DNA of 59,324 nt, taken from the NCBI GenBank assembly GCA_021779665.1, contig JAJYAG010000021.1:1-59324 (forward strand), read 5' to 3'. The position numbers and the translations under genes are program-made. The notes beneath the pieces were generated by a model that saw only the letters and a program-made list of their open reading frames with translations, searched no databases and was not told the DNA's origin. Below, one piece after another: positions 49,799 through 59,324 of this stretch; position 1 is the first letter of the stretch, and each line of letters starts with the position of its first letter. Origin of the DNA: Bacteroidota bacterium (GTDB taxonomy: Bacteria > Bacteroidota > Bacteroidia > Bacteroidales > JAAUTT01).

Positions 49799-51823
49799 CT
49801 AAAAATTCTCAACCAACACTCTTTGTCTTTTCTGATGCTGCACCGGATTCATTCGGTGGTCAATTCCTTTTTTTCTTTTCCCATTTCCTGATTTCACGTT
49901 TAAAGAAGCAATATGGAAATAGCTAATCAAATCCTTTAACTGCTCTGCCTGGCTGGCCAGTTCTTCGGCGCTTGTAGCCAATTGTTCGGCTGAGGAGGCA
50001 TTTTGCTGAGTAACATCATTAAGTTGTTGTATGGCGCTGTTTATCTGATCGGAACCCGCATTTTGCTCTAAGCTGGCTGCCGCAATTTCGTGAACAAGAC
50101 CAGAGGTTTTTTCGATAAGAGGTAAAGTAGATTCCATTTGCTTTCCGGCCTCATCAGCAAGATTAAAACTTTCTGCGGCCAGGCCTATAATTTCATCGGC
50201 GGCAATTTTACTCCTTTCTGCTAACTTACGAACTTCGGATGCCACAACAGCGAAACCTTTACCGTGCTCACCTGCGCGCGCTGCCTCAACAGCAGCATTT
50301 AAGGCCAAAATGTTAGTTTGAAAAGCTATATCGTTTATAATTTTAATCTTTTCCGACACTGATTTGTTCACATTTCCAGCTCTTACCGCTTGCTCTGCAA
50401 CTCTTTTAATGCTGACCAGAGCCCTTTGGGACATTTTTTCCGTTTCGGTGGCATTTTCTGTATTTTGCTGAATGTTGGACGTCATTTCTTCCATGGACGA
50501 TGAAACCTCCTCGACCGATGAGGCCTGGTCCAAAGCTCCCTGCGAAAGTTGCTGCGAGGCGCCGCTTAACTGAGTACTTGCTGATGTAATGGCATTTGCC
50601 CCATCCAGAATGTTGGAAACAACCTCCGTGAGCTTTTCCGACATTTGTGTAAGAGAACGTGTTAGTTCACCAATTTCGTCATCAGTATGTTCTATATCAA
50701 ATCTGAAGTCCAGGTTTCCCGAAGCTATTTCTCTTGCGAGTTCGGCACCTTTTGCTATCGGGCGGGTAATTCTGCGTGAAATGAAGAGAATAATAAAACT
50801 TAATAATATAAGCCCTATGATAGCAGCAACAATATTCAGATAAGTAATCACCTTTGTTTGAGCGTATACCTCGGCTAACGGTATTTCTACCATTACCGAC
50901 CATGATTTTCCATAATTGTTACCGTGACCGGAAATATGAATGGGATAGAAAACCCTCAAAATATCTTTTCCACTCTTTAGCGAAACTGTTTCATAGCTAA
51001 ATTCTTCACCTTGCATGATGGCATTTTTAACTTCCAGGGAACTGTCGCCGGTAAAACTGAATAAACTTTTCTTCATTACCGATTCATCGGGATGGGCTGC
51101 AATATTGAGGTCGTTCGAAATAACCGCTGCAAACCCTGTTTCAAAAATTTTAGTATTACCGGTAATGTTTCTAAGCTGGTTAAGTAAAATATCAAGTCCA
51201 ACTACGCCTACAACTTCACCTTTATCCATGACAGGAAGCGCAACCGAAGTTTCGAAAACTATATCGTTTTTCCCATTAGTGTATGAATAATCGTAGGGGT
51301 TGAGCACCGATAGAGTTTTTGTATTTTTAGGAATAGTATAATAATCTTCCTTATAATTCTCAAATGTTCCTGGCTCAACAACAATATTGCTGCCCGATTT
51401 ATAATAAGTAAAATTAACTCTTCCTTCTTCAGATGGAAGTTCCGGATTATCCACATACAAAGCATCTTTCCCGTCGAAAGCATTAGGTTCCCACATTGTC
51501 CAGACAGCAAGGTATTCCGGATTTTCCTGCAGATTTTTAATAATTATCTCTTTTAAGGCAGCTCTGTCAGGGTTCTTTTGCTTCCTGAGAGCCAGCATGG
51601 TATTGGATAACGTTCTGCAGGTTTCGGCTGATTTTTGTATATAAGCTTCTACCTCCTGCGAAACTTCCTTTGATACCGATACTGCAAGCTCCTTGGCGTT
51701 GGCTTTGGAAAAAGCTGAGGTGCGTGAGCTGATAGCCCACATGGTTAGAAGATTAATTATAAGAACAGCTCCTAAAAAACTTAGGAAAAGTTTTGCCGAT
51801 AGTTTCATACGCATCTTTATCAT
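49799..51823 (-). CDS. methyl-accepting chemotaxis-type receptor with Cache sensor
   Basis: The 674-residue protein has a membrane helix at about 12-32, a periplasmic double-Cache-type sensor ([41 protein letters not shown]), a second helix at about 340-360, HAMP to about 412, and the MCP signalling coiled coil with its hairpin tip ([38 protein letters not shown]). Cache domains bind small metabolites outside the cytoplasm. The C-terminus (VLVENF) lacks the aromatic-xx-aromatic CheR-tether pentapeptide. No CheA or CheW gene is in the window. A nearby CheR may methylate it. Confidence 0.93.
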   Translation of the reverse strand: MIKMRMKLSAKLFLSFLGAVLIINLLTMWAISSRTSAFSKANAKELAVSVSKEVSQEVEAYIQKSAETCRTLSNTMLALRKQKNPDRAALKEIIIKNLQENPEYLAVWTMWEPNAFDGKDALYVDNPELPSEEGRVNFTYYKSGSNIVVEPGTFENYKEDYYTIPKNTKTLSVLNPYDYSYTNGKNDIVFETSVALPVMDKGEVVGVVGLDILLNQLRNITGNTKIFETGFAAVISNDLNIAAHPDESVMKKSLFSFTGDSSLEVKNAIMQGEEFSYETVSLKSGKDILRVFYPIHISGHGNNYGKSWSVMVEIPLAEVYAQTKVITYLNIVAAIIGLILLSFIILFISRRITRPIAKGAELAREIASGNLDFRFDIEHTDDEIGELTRSLTQMSEKLTEVVSNILDGANAITSASTQLSGASQQLSQGALDQASSVEEVSSSMEEMTSNIQQNTENATETEKMSQRALVSIKRVAEQAVRAGNVNKSVSEKIKIINDIAFQTNILALNAAVEAARAGEHGKGFAVVASEVRKLAERSKIAADEIIGLAAESFNLADEAGKQMESTLPLIEKTSGLVHEIAAASLEQNAGSDQINSAIQQLNDVTQQNASSAEQLATSAEELASQAEQLKDLISYFHIASLNVKSGNGKRKKGIDHRMNPVQHQKRQRVLVENF

Positions 51824-51938
51824 GACTCCAGGGTTTGAATTTACTGGGTCATTATAAGCATGTTTCAGGCCAAAATGATTATAATCCTGTTTTACAGAAA
51901 TTTAACAACATATTCTGAGTCTGATTTTCATTAAAAAC

Positions 51939-51954
51939 CTACGGTATTTCGTAG
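51939..51954. promoter_or_regulatory. inverted repeat upstream of the MCP gene
   Basis: CTACG-GTATTT-CGTAG is a 5-base inverted repeat followed by a related ACGGAATT word, about 115 bases before the MCP start. It could be an operator or the base of a small hairpin. The remaining 51824-52066 gap holds no gene, and in particular no cheB. Confidence 0.3.
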
Positions 51955-52066
51955 AGTTACGGAATTAAGTAGCTTCGAATGGCAACCCTTTGTTGCTATG
52001 GAGTGTCGTATCCTGTTTAATAATCTGAATTATTCAATGGAGATTTAATATCAAGCCTTTTGATTG

Positions 52067-52900
52067 CTAGTAATTTTTCTTAAAAACAGAATGTTTATCT
52101 ATTTGTGTATAATACTCCTGATATTCCGTAAGCAATAATGATTCCTTACTGCCGAGACAGATAAAACCTCCGGGTAACAGACTTTCCAGAAAAAGCTGGT
52201 GAACATGATTCTGAAGCTGCTGGTTAAAATATATGAGGACATTCCGGCAGATGATCATGTTCATTTCGCCAAACACGCCATCGGTTACAAGGTTATGATC
52301 GGAGAAAATAACATTTTTTTTCAGGTCTTTTTCAAAGATAGCCGAACCGTAGCTTACAGTGAAGTAATCGCAAAAGGATGCTTTTCCTTGCGCCTTGTAA
52401 TAGTTCTCAGTGTAAAGTTTCATTTTATCCAGCGGGTATATTCCTTCCGAGGCTTTTCCGAGAGCTATCTGGTTAAAATCGGTGGCATACAAGGTACTCC
52501 GTTCCAGCAATCCTTCCTCCTTCAAAATTATGGCCATGGAATATACTTCCTCGCCCGTTGCACATCCGGCATGCCATATTTTAATGAAAGGATAAGTTTT
52601 CAGTACCGGAATTATTTCGTGCCGTATAACTTTATAAAAATCGGGGTCGCGAAACATTTCGGTAACATTCACTGAAAGATCAGTGAGTATCTGATGAAAA
52701 AAATCGTTGTTACTGAGGACAAGATGTATCATTTCGGAAACCGAATTCAGGCCCAGCCTGGCTTTTCGGCTTATTAACCTCCTCTTCAGATGAGCTTTTG
52801 AATAGCTTCTGAAATCGTAGCCATATTTAAGGTAAATGGCTTCGAGCAGGAGCTGGAGTTCAATTTCCTCATTAGAGTTGAATTCGGTATCGGAAACCAT
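52067..52900 (-). CDS. CheR-type protein-glutamate O-methyltransferase
   Basis: The 277-residue protein has the CheR N-terminal helical domain (YGYDFRSYSKAHLKRRLISRKARLGL, LTDLSVNVTEMFRDPDFYKVI) and the SAM-binding domain (IWHAGCATGEEVYSMAIIL, YATDFNQIALGKASEGIYP, MNMIICRNVLIYFNQ). It methylates glutamates of receptors. It starts 2 bases after the hybrid kinase upstream, so it is translated with it. There is no cheB esterase beside it. Targets may be the neighbouring MCP or the MCP-like N-terminus of the 1313-residue kinase. Confidence 0.94.
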   Translation of the reverse strand: MVSDTEFNSNEEIELQLLLEAIYLKYGYDFRSYSKAHLKRRLISRKARLGLNSVSEMIHLVLSNNDFFHQILTDLSVNVTEMFRDPDFYKVIRHEIIPVLKTYPFIKIWHAGCATGEEVYSMAIILKEEGLLERSTLYATDFNQIALGKASEGIYPLDKMKLYTENYYKAQGKASFCDYFTVSYGSAIFEKDLKKNVIFSDHNLVTDGVFGEMNMIICRNVLIYFNQQLQNHVHQLFLESLLPGGFICLGSKESLLLTEYQEYYTQIDKHSVFKKNY

Positions 52901-52902
52901 AT

Positions 52903-54507
52903 TTACAATACGTTGTGCAATACTTGATACAGGTCTTTCACTATTATTGGCTTCGATATATATCCGTTAAACCCCATTTCCCGAAATTTCTCACAGTCTT
53001 CAGTCATTGCAAAGGCTGTTTGTGCAATAATTGGTAAACTCTGGTTTATTTTTCTGAATTCGGCAAAAGCTTCTATTCCCGACATACCCGGCAGTTTTAT
53101 ATCCATAAGCACCGCATCGATTTGTTTTTGGCTCGACATGGTTTCAAGTGCCTCCTTTCCATCTTTGGCCCAGGTTATATTAAGGCCTGTGGGCGTAAGC
53201 ATCGATTTCAGAAGAACAAATGTCGGATATTCGTCTTCTACAATCATTACATGCTTCGATGACCAGTTTGGATTCACAGGTACACTGTCCAAAAGCTTTT
53301 CATCTGATGGGCCTTTATCATCAGCAGTAGCAAAAGGCATTGTTATCGTAAATGTGGAACCCTGGTTAATTTCGGAAGTGACCGAAATATTTCCACCAAG
53401 CATTTGTACCAGTTTTTTAACTATAGAAAGCCCAAGCCCGGTTCCCGATGCATTAATATTACTATGACTTTCAACCTTTTGAAAGCGATCGAAAATTAAT
53501 TCAAGCTTATCTTCCGGAATACCAACGCCTGTATCCTTCACAAAAATTTCAACCTGATTGTTCTTTAAAGTGTATCCAAATTCAATTGAGCCTTTGAGCG
53601 TAAACTTGGCTGCATTGCTTAAAAGATTAAGTACTATTTGCCGCAAACGGCTCTCATCGGAGTTAAAAAGTCTTGTTTTATCCGGTGTATGAAGTGAGAA
53701 CTCAATATGCCCCTTGTTCATCCGCAGGAGTTTAGCCTTGAATGTAACACGAATTTCATTCAGGAGCAGATTCAGGTCAACCGGCTCAATATTTGTTTTC
53801 AACTGTCCGGCTTCAATTTTAGCGATATCCAGTATGTCGTTAATGATGGTAATAAGGCTCTCGCTGCTTTTAGAAATAAATTCCGAATACTGCCTTTTTT
53901 CATCCTCCGATACATTTTTTTCGGTAAGCAAACCTGCAAAACCTACAATGGTGGTGAGCGGTGTTCTTATCTCGTGGCTCATATTGGCCAAAAAAGCAGT
54001 TTTAAGCCGGTCGGACTCTTCCGCCCTTTTTTTTGCCTGGATCAAAAGCTTTTCCGTATCGCGCAGAAATGATTCAGTGACTTTCCGGTGCTCAATTTCC
54101 AGCTCCAGTCTTTTCTTCTGTTCATACAAATCGAGAAACACCTTCACTTTTCCCTGAAGAATTTTTGTATTGAATGGTTTTATAATGAAATCAACAGCTC
54201 CGGTTTCGATGCCCTGAATCAGAAAATGATCTTCCGAATAAATAGCCGATAAAAAGATAACTGGCAAAAACTTTGTTTTCTCTACCTGGCGCATGAGTTT
54301 TACTGTTTCAAATCCATCCATTTCGGGCATTTGGACATCAATAAGTGCCAGGGCAAAGTCGTAATCTATTGTTTTTGCCAGAGCTTCATTACCCGAAGTT
54401 GCCTTAACAATCTGAACATTAAAATCTTTAAGCACAATTTCGAGAGCAAGGAGGTTCTCCGATTTATCGTCGACAATCAGAATTTTCTTTTCTATTTTCA
54501 TAATCAT
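52903..54507 (-). CDS. hybrid histidine kinase (REC-HisKA-ATPase-REC)
   Basis: The 534-residue soluble protein has a receiver at 1-125 (D57 in ALIDVQMPEMDG), a coiled linker, HisKA with H178 (FLANMSHEIRTPLTTIVGF), an ATPase domain (VKDTGVGIPEDKLELIFDRFQKVE, GTGLGLSIVKKLVQMLGG) and a second receiver (D469 in VLMDIKLPGMSG). It overlaps the giant kinase gene by 4 bases, indicating translational coupling. The true start may be the second ATG (54499-54501). With no sensor it acts as a relay. Confidence 0.93.
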   Translation of the reverse strand: MIMKIEKKILIVDDKSENLLALEIVLKDFNVQIVKATSGNEALAKTIDYDFALALIDVQMPEMDGFETVKLMRQVEKTKFLPVIFLSAIYSEDHFLIQGIETGAVDFIIKPFNTKILQGKVKVFLDLYEQKKRLELEIEHRKVTESFLRDTEKLLIQAKKRAEESDRLKTAFLANMSHEIRTPLTTIVGFAGLLTEKNVSEDEKRQYSEFISKSSESLITIINDILDIAKIEAGQLKTNIEPVDLNLLLNEIRVTFKAKLLRMNKGHIEFSLHTPDKTRLFNSDESRLRQIVLNLLSNAAKFTLKGSIEFGYTLKNNQVEIFVKDTGVGIPEDKLELIFDRFQKVESHSNINASGTGLGLSIVKKLVQMLGGNISVTSEINQGSTFTITMPFATADDKGPSDEKLLDSVPVNPNWSSKHVMIVEDEYPTFVLLKSMLTPTGLNITWAKDGKEALETMSSQKQIDAVLMDIKLPGMSGIEAFAEFRKINQSLPIIAQTAFAMTEDCEKFREMGFNGYISKPIIVKDLYQVLHNVL

Positions 54508-57500
54508 TTATATAGCCATATTCGCATCATGTTGTAAAGTTTCTGAATATCCACAGGTTTGGTGAGATAATCGTTAGCCCCGGCAGCAATAGATTTCTCA
54601 CGATCTTCTTTCATAGCCTTGGCAGTAAGGGCTATCACCGGTAGTTTTTCCCACTTTTTATTTTTCCTGATCAGCTTCATGGCTTCGTATCCATCCATCA
54701 CAGGCATCATAATGTCCATCAGAACCAGATCAATTTCCGGATTTGACTGCAACGTTTCAAGTGCCTTTTTCCCGTTTCCAGCCATAAAAACCTTCATCTG
54801 GATTGATTCCAGAACTCTGGTGAGAGCAAAAACATTCCGCATATCATCGTCAACAATAAGTACCTTGCGGTCCCTGAACATCTGATCCTTATCGTAGATA
54901 TTAATCAGCATTTTTTTCTGTCGCTCAGGCAGATGATCAACCATACGATGCAGGAAAAGCGCCGTTTCGTCCAGCAATCTTTCTTCTGACTTAACGCCTT
55001 TTACAATAATATTTTGGGTATATTGCTGCAATAGTTCGTTTTCTTCCTGTGTTAATTCCTTACCTGTATAAACAACAACAGGTGGAATTTTGATCTGATT
55101 ATTTTTGAGATTATTTAACAAATCAAATCCACTCATGTCGGGTAATCCAAGATCGAGCACCATACAATCGTATTTTGTTTCAGATATCAGTTTTATGGCC
55201 TCAGCTCCCCGGTTACACTCAGTTATTTTGATATCTTTACTTTCCAGTAATAATCTGATTGTTTTTCTCAGATTTTCGTCGTCTTCAATCAGCAGGAGAT
55301 CTTTAATATCTTTAGCTATAAAAGACTGCATGTAATCAATTGTTTCTTCAAGTTTTTCCCTGGTCACAGGCTTGGATAAATAGCCCATGGCTCCTTTGTT
55401 GAAAGCTTCAATTGTTTCTTCGTGTATTGTAATAATGTGAACAGGAATATGCCGTGTCTCTGTATCAGTTTTTAAAAGGTCCAATACATCCCATCCGTTT
55501 ATTCCCGGCAGGTTTATGTCGAGCAGAATACCTTTGGGCTGAAACTTTTTCGCTAATTCAATTCCTTCTTCTCCGGTTGATGTTACCAGATATTTAAATC
55601 CTTTTTCTTTACAGATGTTTGCAAGCATATTTGCAAAGGGGGCATCGTCTTCAATGATAAGTATGGAAGAGTCGTTTTTAGTCATTAACGGGCGATCATC
55701 TGCTATAGACTGTGGAACTATTTTTGTTTTTACTCCGGGTTCTTCGGCAATTCCCGATTGCAGGAACAAATTAAACGAGGCCTTATTCGGAAGTGCTTTG
55801 CTTTTTATGTTTTCGGGCAAATAAATGGTGAACTCCGATCCTTTTCCCGGCTGACTGCGAAGCCTGATTTCACCTCCCAGCAGTTTGGTAAGTTCGCGGG
55901 TTATGGAAAGTCCTAAGCCAGTGCCACCATACTTGCGCGATATGCTTCCGTCGAGTTGCTGAAAAGCTTCGAAAATTTCGTGTTGTTTTTCGTTTGCTAT
56001 TCCAATTCCCGTATCTTTTACCGAAAAACCTATCGTTTCGGATGCTTTCAGGTTACTTCTGGAAAAGTCGGTATCTTCAGATGGCTTAAAAATGGAAATA
56101 GTGATACTGCCTTTCTCGGTAAATTTAACGGCATTCGACATTAAATTTCTTAATATCTGGTTGAGGCGTTGCTGGTCAGTCACTATTTTCTCGGGAACAT
56201 CGGGACTGATACTGATTTCGAAAGCCAGTTTTTTCTCTTCGATCATCCTCGAAAAATAATTCCGCAACGAACCGGTTATATCGCTAATTGAGGTAAGTTC
56301 TGCCGCAACTGACATTTTTCCGGATTCAATTTTTGACAAATCAAGAATATCGTTTATCAGGTTAAGAAGATCGACCCCACTGTTATAAATTATCCTTGCT
56401 GATTCGGTTTGTTCCGGACTAAGGTTTTTCTCCTTATTCTCCATGAGTGTTTGTGACAAAATGAGCAGACTATTGAGAGGTGTCCTCAATTCGTGGCTCA
56501 TGTTAGCCAGAAACTCCGACTTGTATTTATTGGTAATTTCGAGTTCTTTGGCCTTTTTCTCGACTTCCATCCAGGCTTTTTCAAGAGCTGTATTCTGATT
56601 TTCCATCTGGCTCTTCTGTTTTTCCAGATACTTGGTTTTATCCTCCAGTTCTTCGTTTATAAGTTTCAACTCTTCCTGTTGCGACTGCAGGTATTCTTCC
56701 GAGCGCCGCAATGCCTGTGTCTGTGTTTCGAGCTCTTCGTTGGCTTGTTTCAGTTCTTCCTGTTGCACCTGGAGTTCCTGGGCCTGTTTGCTGGTAATAT
56801 CCAGCAAAAGAGCCATTTGCGTACGGTTATTGGCCGATTCCACTGCAATGGCTATGTTTTCGAGTACAAGCTTTAAAAAATCTCCGGTGAGCGGATCGAA
56901 ACCGTCAAGGGATCCAATTTCGATTACTCCGGCAGTTTTTCCTGAATAAACAAAGGGAGCAATAATTAAATTCTTCGGAAGGGTATTTCCAAGTGCAGAA
57001 TTTATTTTGATATAATTATCGGGCAAATTACTGCAGTGCAGAATTTCTTTATCCATAGCTGCCTGTCCAACCAAACCTTCACCAGGTTTATACCAGGTTT
57101 TTACTCCTTTTCCCGATTCAAATGCATAACTACCTGTTAGCTGAAAAACCCTGCTTTCCTCCTTATATAGATAGATAGCCCCCAGCAAAGCACCTGAAAA
57201 TTTTGAAAGATAGTTTATCACATTCTTTGATAGCTGTTCCAGGGACAAATCGCCGCGCATTAATTCGTTGAGTTCGTTCTGCGCGGTTTTTAACCTGCTT
57301 TGACGCCCGTTTTCATCAGTAGCTGTCCGTAAGGCTGTTGTCATCCGGTTTAAGGCGTGCGCAAGCTCATCAGCCTTCGACTTGGGGACAACCTCACCCG
57401 AATAATCGCCATTTGCTATCTGATGCGCTTTGTTAACCACCTCCTTCAAACTCGAAAGCATCTGATTAATTACAATGGCCAACGAATTTGTTTTTGTCAT

Positions 57501-58445
57501 CACGGAGAATTCGGTTTCATAATCACCAGATGCAATGCGCTGCGCCTGACGAACCACCATACTAAAATTCTCGGATATAAGGTTGATGGATTGGGCCAGC
57601 ATATCTTTGGGCCCGGCCGGTGGTACCTGAATGTTAAAATCTCCCTGGGCAATCAATTCGGCTACTCTCGATTTTTCAAGCAGGTTCTCCTGCATTTTAT
57701 TATATGAAGCGGCTAACTGCCCTGTTTCGTCGTCTGATTCGGGTAATAATTCATTTTTGAGATTACCTTCGGCTATTGCCTCAATACTTTTAACTACTCT
57801 CCGCAACCGGGGCACAATGCTGCGGGTAATCAAATATGCCAGCAAAACACTTGTTCCCATTGAAAGAATCAGAAGAACAGCCATCAGGAGGGTGATATCC
57901 TTTTGAGTTTCTTCGGTACTTAAATAAAGTTGTTCAGCTTTGGCAGAAACAGAGTCGAGTATCTTCTGCATTTCAGTAAACAGTTTATCGACATATTGCC
58001 GGTTTGTGTCCGACATGTTAGACATGGCCGCTTCGGAGTTTCCCTTCCGTATCATGTCTAGCACGTTCTTCCGCAAAGGTCGCCAGTCTTCAAACAATCG
58101 CATAGAGAGATTAACCTCGCTACTTATTTCGGGAAGAAGTTTATTTATTTCTGCATATTTTTCAAAAATATCCTTTTCCTCCAGGTTAATTAAACTATCG
58201 TATTCGTTCAGGTAGCGGGTGTCGTTTAGTAAGGTTATATCAAGCATGTACCTCCGTATATTCACGGCTTTAACCTTTACATCGCGCAAGGAGTTGCTAA
58301 CGTAAAATGATTCCTTATAAAGCATTCGGGTTTGTTTCCATATTTTATTTATTTCGAATATTGCCACAAAGCTGGTAATAAAAGATATAATGAGAATAAT
58401 GGAATAACCCAGGATTAATTTCCATCCAATTTTAAGATCTCTCAT
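54504..58445 (-). CDS. 1313-residue hybrid histidine kinase with HAMP, GAF and three receivers
   Basis: Two membrane helices (about 9-30 and 186-207) enclose a four-helix-bundle periplasmic sensor like that of MCPs. Then come a HAMP domain and two more HAMP-like repeats (RIASGDYETEF, QIANGDYSGEV), a GAF domain (about 395-545), and a long coiled coil (550-645). HisKA has H651 (FLANMSHELRTPLNSLL), followed by an ATPase domain (DTGIGIANEKQHEIFEAFQQLDG, GTGLGLSITREL). Three receivers carry D976, D1098 and D1244. All phospho-sites are intact except that the second receiver lacks the usual KP after strand 5 (IVKGVKSEE). It is the core of the cluster and follows a single receiver by 12 bases. Confidence 0.93.
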   Translation of the reverse strand: MRDLKIGWKLILGYSIILIISFITSFVAIFEINKIWKQTRMLYKESFYVSNSLRDVKVKAVNIRRYMLDITLLNDTRYLNEYDSLINLEEKDIFEKYAEINKLLPEISSEVNLSMRLFEDWRPLRKNVLDMIRKGNSEAAMSNMSDTNRQYVDKLFTEMQKILDSVSAKAEQLYLSTEETQKDITLLMAVLLILSMGTSVLLAYLITRSIVPRLRRVVKSIEAIAEGNLKNELLPESDDETGQLAASYNKMQENLLEKSRVAELIAQGDFNIQVPPAGPKDMLAQSINLISENFSMVVRQAQRIASGDYETEFSVMTKTNSLAIVINQMLSSLKEVVNKAHQIANGDYSGEVVPKSKADELAHALNRMTTALRTATDENGRQSRLKTAQNELNELMRGDLSLEQLSKNVINYLSKFSGALLGAIYLYKEESRVFQLTGSYAFESGKGVKTWYKPGEGLVGQAAMDKEILHCSNLPDNYIKINSALGNTLPKNLIIAPFVYSGKTAGVIEIGSLDGFDPLTGDFLKLVLENIAIAVESANNRTQMALLLDITSKQAQELQVQQEELKQANEELETQTQALRRSEEYLQSQQEELKLINEELEDKTKYLEKQKSQMENQNTALEKAWMEVEKKAKELEITNKYKSEFLANMSHELRTPLNSLLILSQTLMENKEKNLSPEQTESARIIYNSGVDLLNLINDILDLSKIESGKMSVAAELTSISDITGSLRNYFSRMIEEKKLAFEISISPDVPEKIVTDQQRLNQILRNLMSNAVKFTEKGSITISIFKPSEDTDFSRSNLKASETIGFSVKDTGIGIANEKQHEIFEAFQQLDGSISRKYGGTGLGLSITRELTKLLGGEIRLRSQPGKGSEFTIYLPENIKSKALPNKASFNLFLQSGIAEEPGVKTKIVPQSIADDRPLMTKNDSSILIIEDDAPFANMLANICKEKGFKYLVTSTGEEGIELAKKFQPKGILLDINLPGINGWDVLDLLKTDTETRHIPVHIITIHEETIEAFNKGAMGYLSKPVTREKLEETIDYMQSFIAKDIKDLLLIEDDENLRKTIRLLLESKDIKITECNRGAEAIKLISETKYDCMVLDLGLPDMSGFDLLNNLKNNQIKIPPVVVYTGKELTQEENELLQQYTQNIIVKGVKSEERLLDETALFLHRMVDHLPERQKKMLINIYDKDQMFRDRKVLIVDDDMRNVFALTRVLESIQMKVFMAGNGKKALETLQSNPEIDLVLMDIMMPVMDGYEAMKLIRKNKKWEKLPVIALTAKAMKEDREKSIAAGANDYLTKPVDIQKLYNMMRIWLYK

Positions 58446-58457
58446 AAAAACAGAAAG

Positions 58458-58826
58458 TTAAAGTGCAGTTCTGATCAGATTATTAAGTTTGTTGAACTGA
58501 AAAGGCTTTTCGATGTATTTATCTGCTCCCGACAAATAGGATAACTCTTTGTTTTCAAGCGTATCGTTGGCCGTAATGGCAATAATATAGGAGAGCGGGA
58601 ACATTCTCCGGAGCTCCGGAAGAAATTCAAAACCGAATCCATCGGGTAGCCGGTGGTCTATAAATATAATTGTTGGATAAATGCCTTCAAGAACCTCTCT
58701 CGCAGAGGAAATTGTTTCAGAATTATATACCTTCAGTCCCTTCTCCTTCAATATTATGGAAAGCAAAGAGGATATATCCTGATCGTCCTCCAGAATAAAC
58801 GCAGTTTTTTGCTGGTCTTTTCCCAT
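58458..58826 (-). CDS. single-domain response regulator
   Basis: The 122-residue receiver has acidic residues in ILEDDQDIS, phospho-acceptor D57 (IFIDHRLPDGFG), a switch Thr in AITANDTLE and K in YIEKPFQF. It is the first gene of the minus-strand signalling operon, 12 bases before the giant kinase. It probably exchanges phosphate with that kinase. It has no output domain. Confidence 0.94.
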   Translation of the reverse strand: MGKDQQKTAFILEDDQDISSLLSIILKEKGLKVYNSETISSAREVLEGIYPTIIFIDHRLPDGFGFEFLPELRRMFPLSYIIAITANDTLENKELSYLSGADKYIEKPFQFNKLNNLIRTAL

Positions 58827-58998
58827 CTGTTAAAGGTTAAAAAACGAATGTAAGTAAAATGAGATTAAAATTACATTAAGATCAAACAGTAATTTTCTGA
58901 AAATGTTTAGAATTATTATTTCAATTTGCTCAATGCGTAATTTAAACACCTTAGTAACTCCGCCCGGAAGCCAGCAAAGTTAAGTAATTAACAAACCA

Positions 58999-59324
58999 TT
59001 ATACCGGCCTTTCAATCCCTAGCTTTTTCATCCGCGACTCAAGGGTTGTAGGATTTATTTTTAATATTTCTGAAGCTCCCCTATTTCCCCTGATGCGCCA
59101 CTTTGTTAATTTAAGAACTCGCAGAATATGAGCTCTTTCATTGTCGTCCAGGGAAACGAGATCAGGATTTGCGGTGGTTTCGGGTTGAGGGCGGAACCAG
59201 CTTCCTACGTCCAGTTTATTGCCCGGACTCAATACATGTGCCCGCTCCACAACATTTTCGAGCTCGCGGATATTGCCCGGCCAATGATAGTCCATCAGTT
59301 TTTCTAGTGTCGGTTTTGAAATGG
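58999..59324 (-). CDS. sigma-54-dependent transcriptional activator, C-terminal part
   Basis: The frame enters from the window edge and ends at TAA (58999-59001). It shows the end of the AAA+ domain (LEKLMDYHWPGNIRELENVVERAHVLSPGN, the WPGNxREL motif of NtrC-type activators) and a Fis-type helix-turn-helix (HILRVLKLTKWRIRGNRGASEILKINPTTLESRMKKLGI). Such proteins open promoters bound by sigma-54 RNA polymerase. The HTH variety (G-x-x-GAAxxLgiNPTTLxSRMKKLGI) is that of FhlA/NorR-like activators. The sensor domain is outside the window. It lies upstream of the kinase operon in the same direction. Confidence 0.92.
   Translation of the reverse strand, partial: ISKPTLEKLMDYHWPGNIRELENVVERAHVLSPGNKLDVGSWFRPQPETTANPDLVSLDDNERAHILRVLKLTKWRIRGNRGASEILKINPTTLESRMKKLGIERPV

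Noticed and set aside
49799-52900. Classical chemotaxis operon
   Set aside because: CheA, CheW, CheB and motility genes are not present in the window, and the neighbours are hybrid kinases.

Overview
The window comes from a member of the phylum Bacteroidota, most likely of the Bacteroidia/Marinilabiliales kind. The signs are a type IX secretion sorting tail, lipoproteins with Bacteroidota-style signals, several copies of the phylum-specific promoter (TTTG, about 19-20 bases, TAnnTTTG), an AsnA-type asparagine synthetase, and many dispersed intergenic palindromes. Base composition is moderately AT-rich, and clearly richer in A and T around the toxin-tip genes and at 39.8-40.7 kb. I see no tRNA, rRNA, CRISPR array or intact insertion sequence.

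Layout. 1-2 kb: the start of a UvrD-type helicase, a tiny ORF and a CHRD lipoprotein. 2.1-6 kb: a very large VWA/propeller/OmpA surface protein. 6-6.9 kb: three tandem copies of a 294-base repeat. 7-11.6 kb: housekeeping genes (RsmI-like methyltransferase, PhnP-like hydrolase, asnA, ridA, rpsF-rpsR-rplI). 11.6-22.2 kb: an accessory islet with palindromic repeats, a LamG/T9SS protein, a 1949-residue SpvB/RHS protein with a polymorphic C-terminal tip, a DUF1493-like candidate immunity gene, and then a displaced headless GIY-YIG toxin tip with its own candidate immunity gene. That last pair lies between two 95-base direct repeats. 22.2-26.2 kb: a beta-CASP nuclease, a frameshifted amino-acid permease and a GlxA-type regulator.

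26.6-33.1 kb is a sulfur/thiol block: DoxX, DsrE-like, DsrC/TusE-like, DUF1641, a sulfide:quinone oxidoreductase-like flavoprotein, a divergent Crp/Fnr regulator behind two tandem Fnr-like boxes, then a methyltransferase and an OsmC-thioredoxin-DUF302 operon with a near-perfect Bacteroidota promoter. 33.3-35.4 kb: a TetR regulator with a palindromic operator at its own start codon, and a second copy of that operator in front of a phosphoesterase lipoprotein and a predicted outer-membrane protein. 35.5-44.5 kb: small enzymes (YdeI-like, IsdG-like, Nim-like), penicillin-binding protein 1A, two hypotheticals, an acetate-symporter pair (ActP plus DUF485), and a lipoprotein fusing an M23 endopeptidase to an L,D-transpeptidase.

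44.8-59.3 kb is almost wholly signal transduction. On the plus strand is a PAS kinase, an Rcp1-like regulator and a hybrid kinase. On the minus strand is a receiver, a 1313-residue HAMP/GAF hybrid kinase with three receivers, a second hybrid kinase, CheR, an MCP with a Cache sensor, and a receiver-kinase. A sigma-54 activator runs off the end. MCP and CheR are present, but CheA, CheW, CheB and any motility gene are absent from the window, so the methylation module probably serves the hybrid kinases or partners encoded elsewhere.

The points most worth following are the repeat-bracketed orphan toxin/immunity cassette, the sulfur block with its two Fnr-like boxes, the paired TetR operators, and the CheA-less MCP/CheR/hybrid-kinase cluster.
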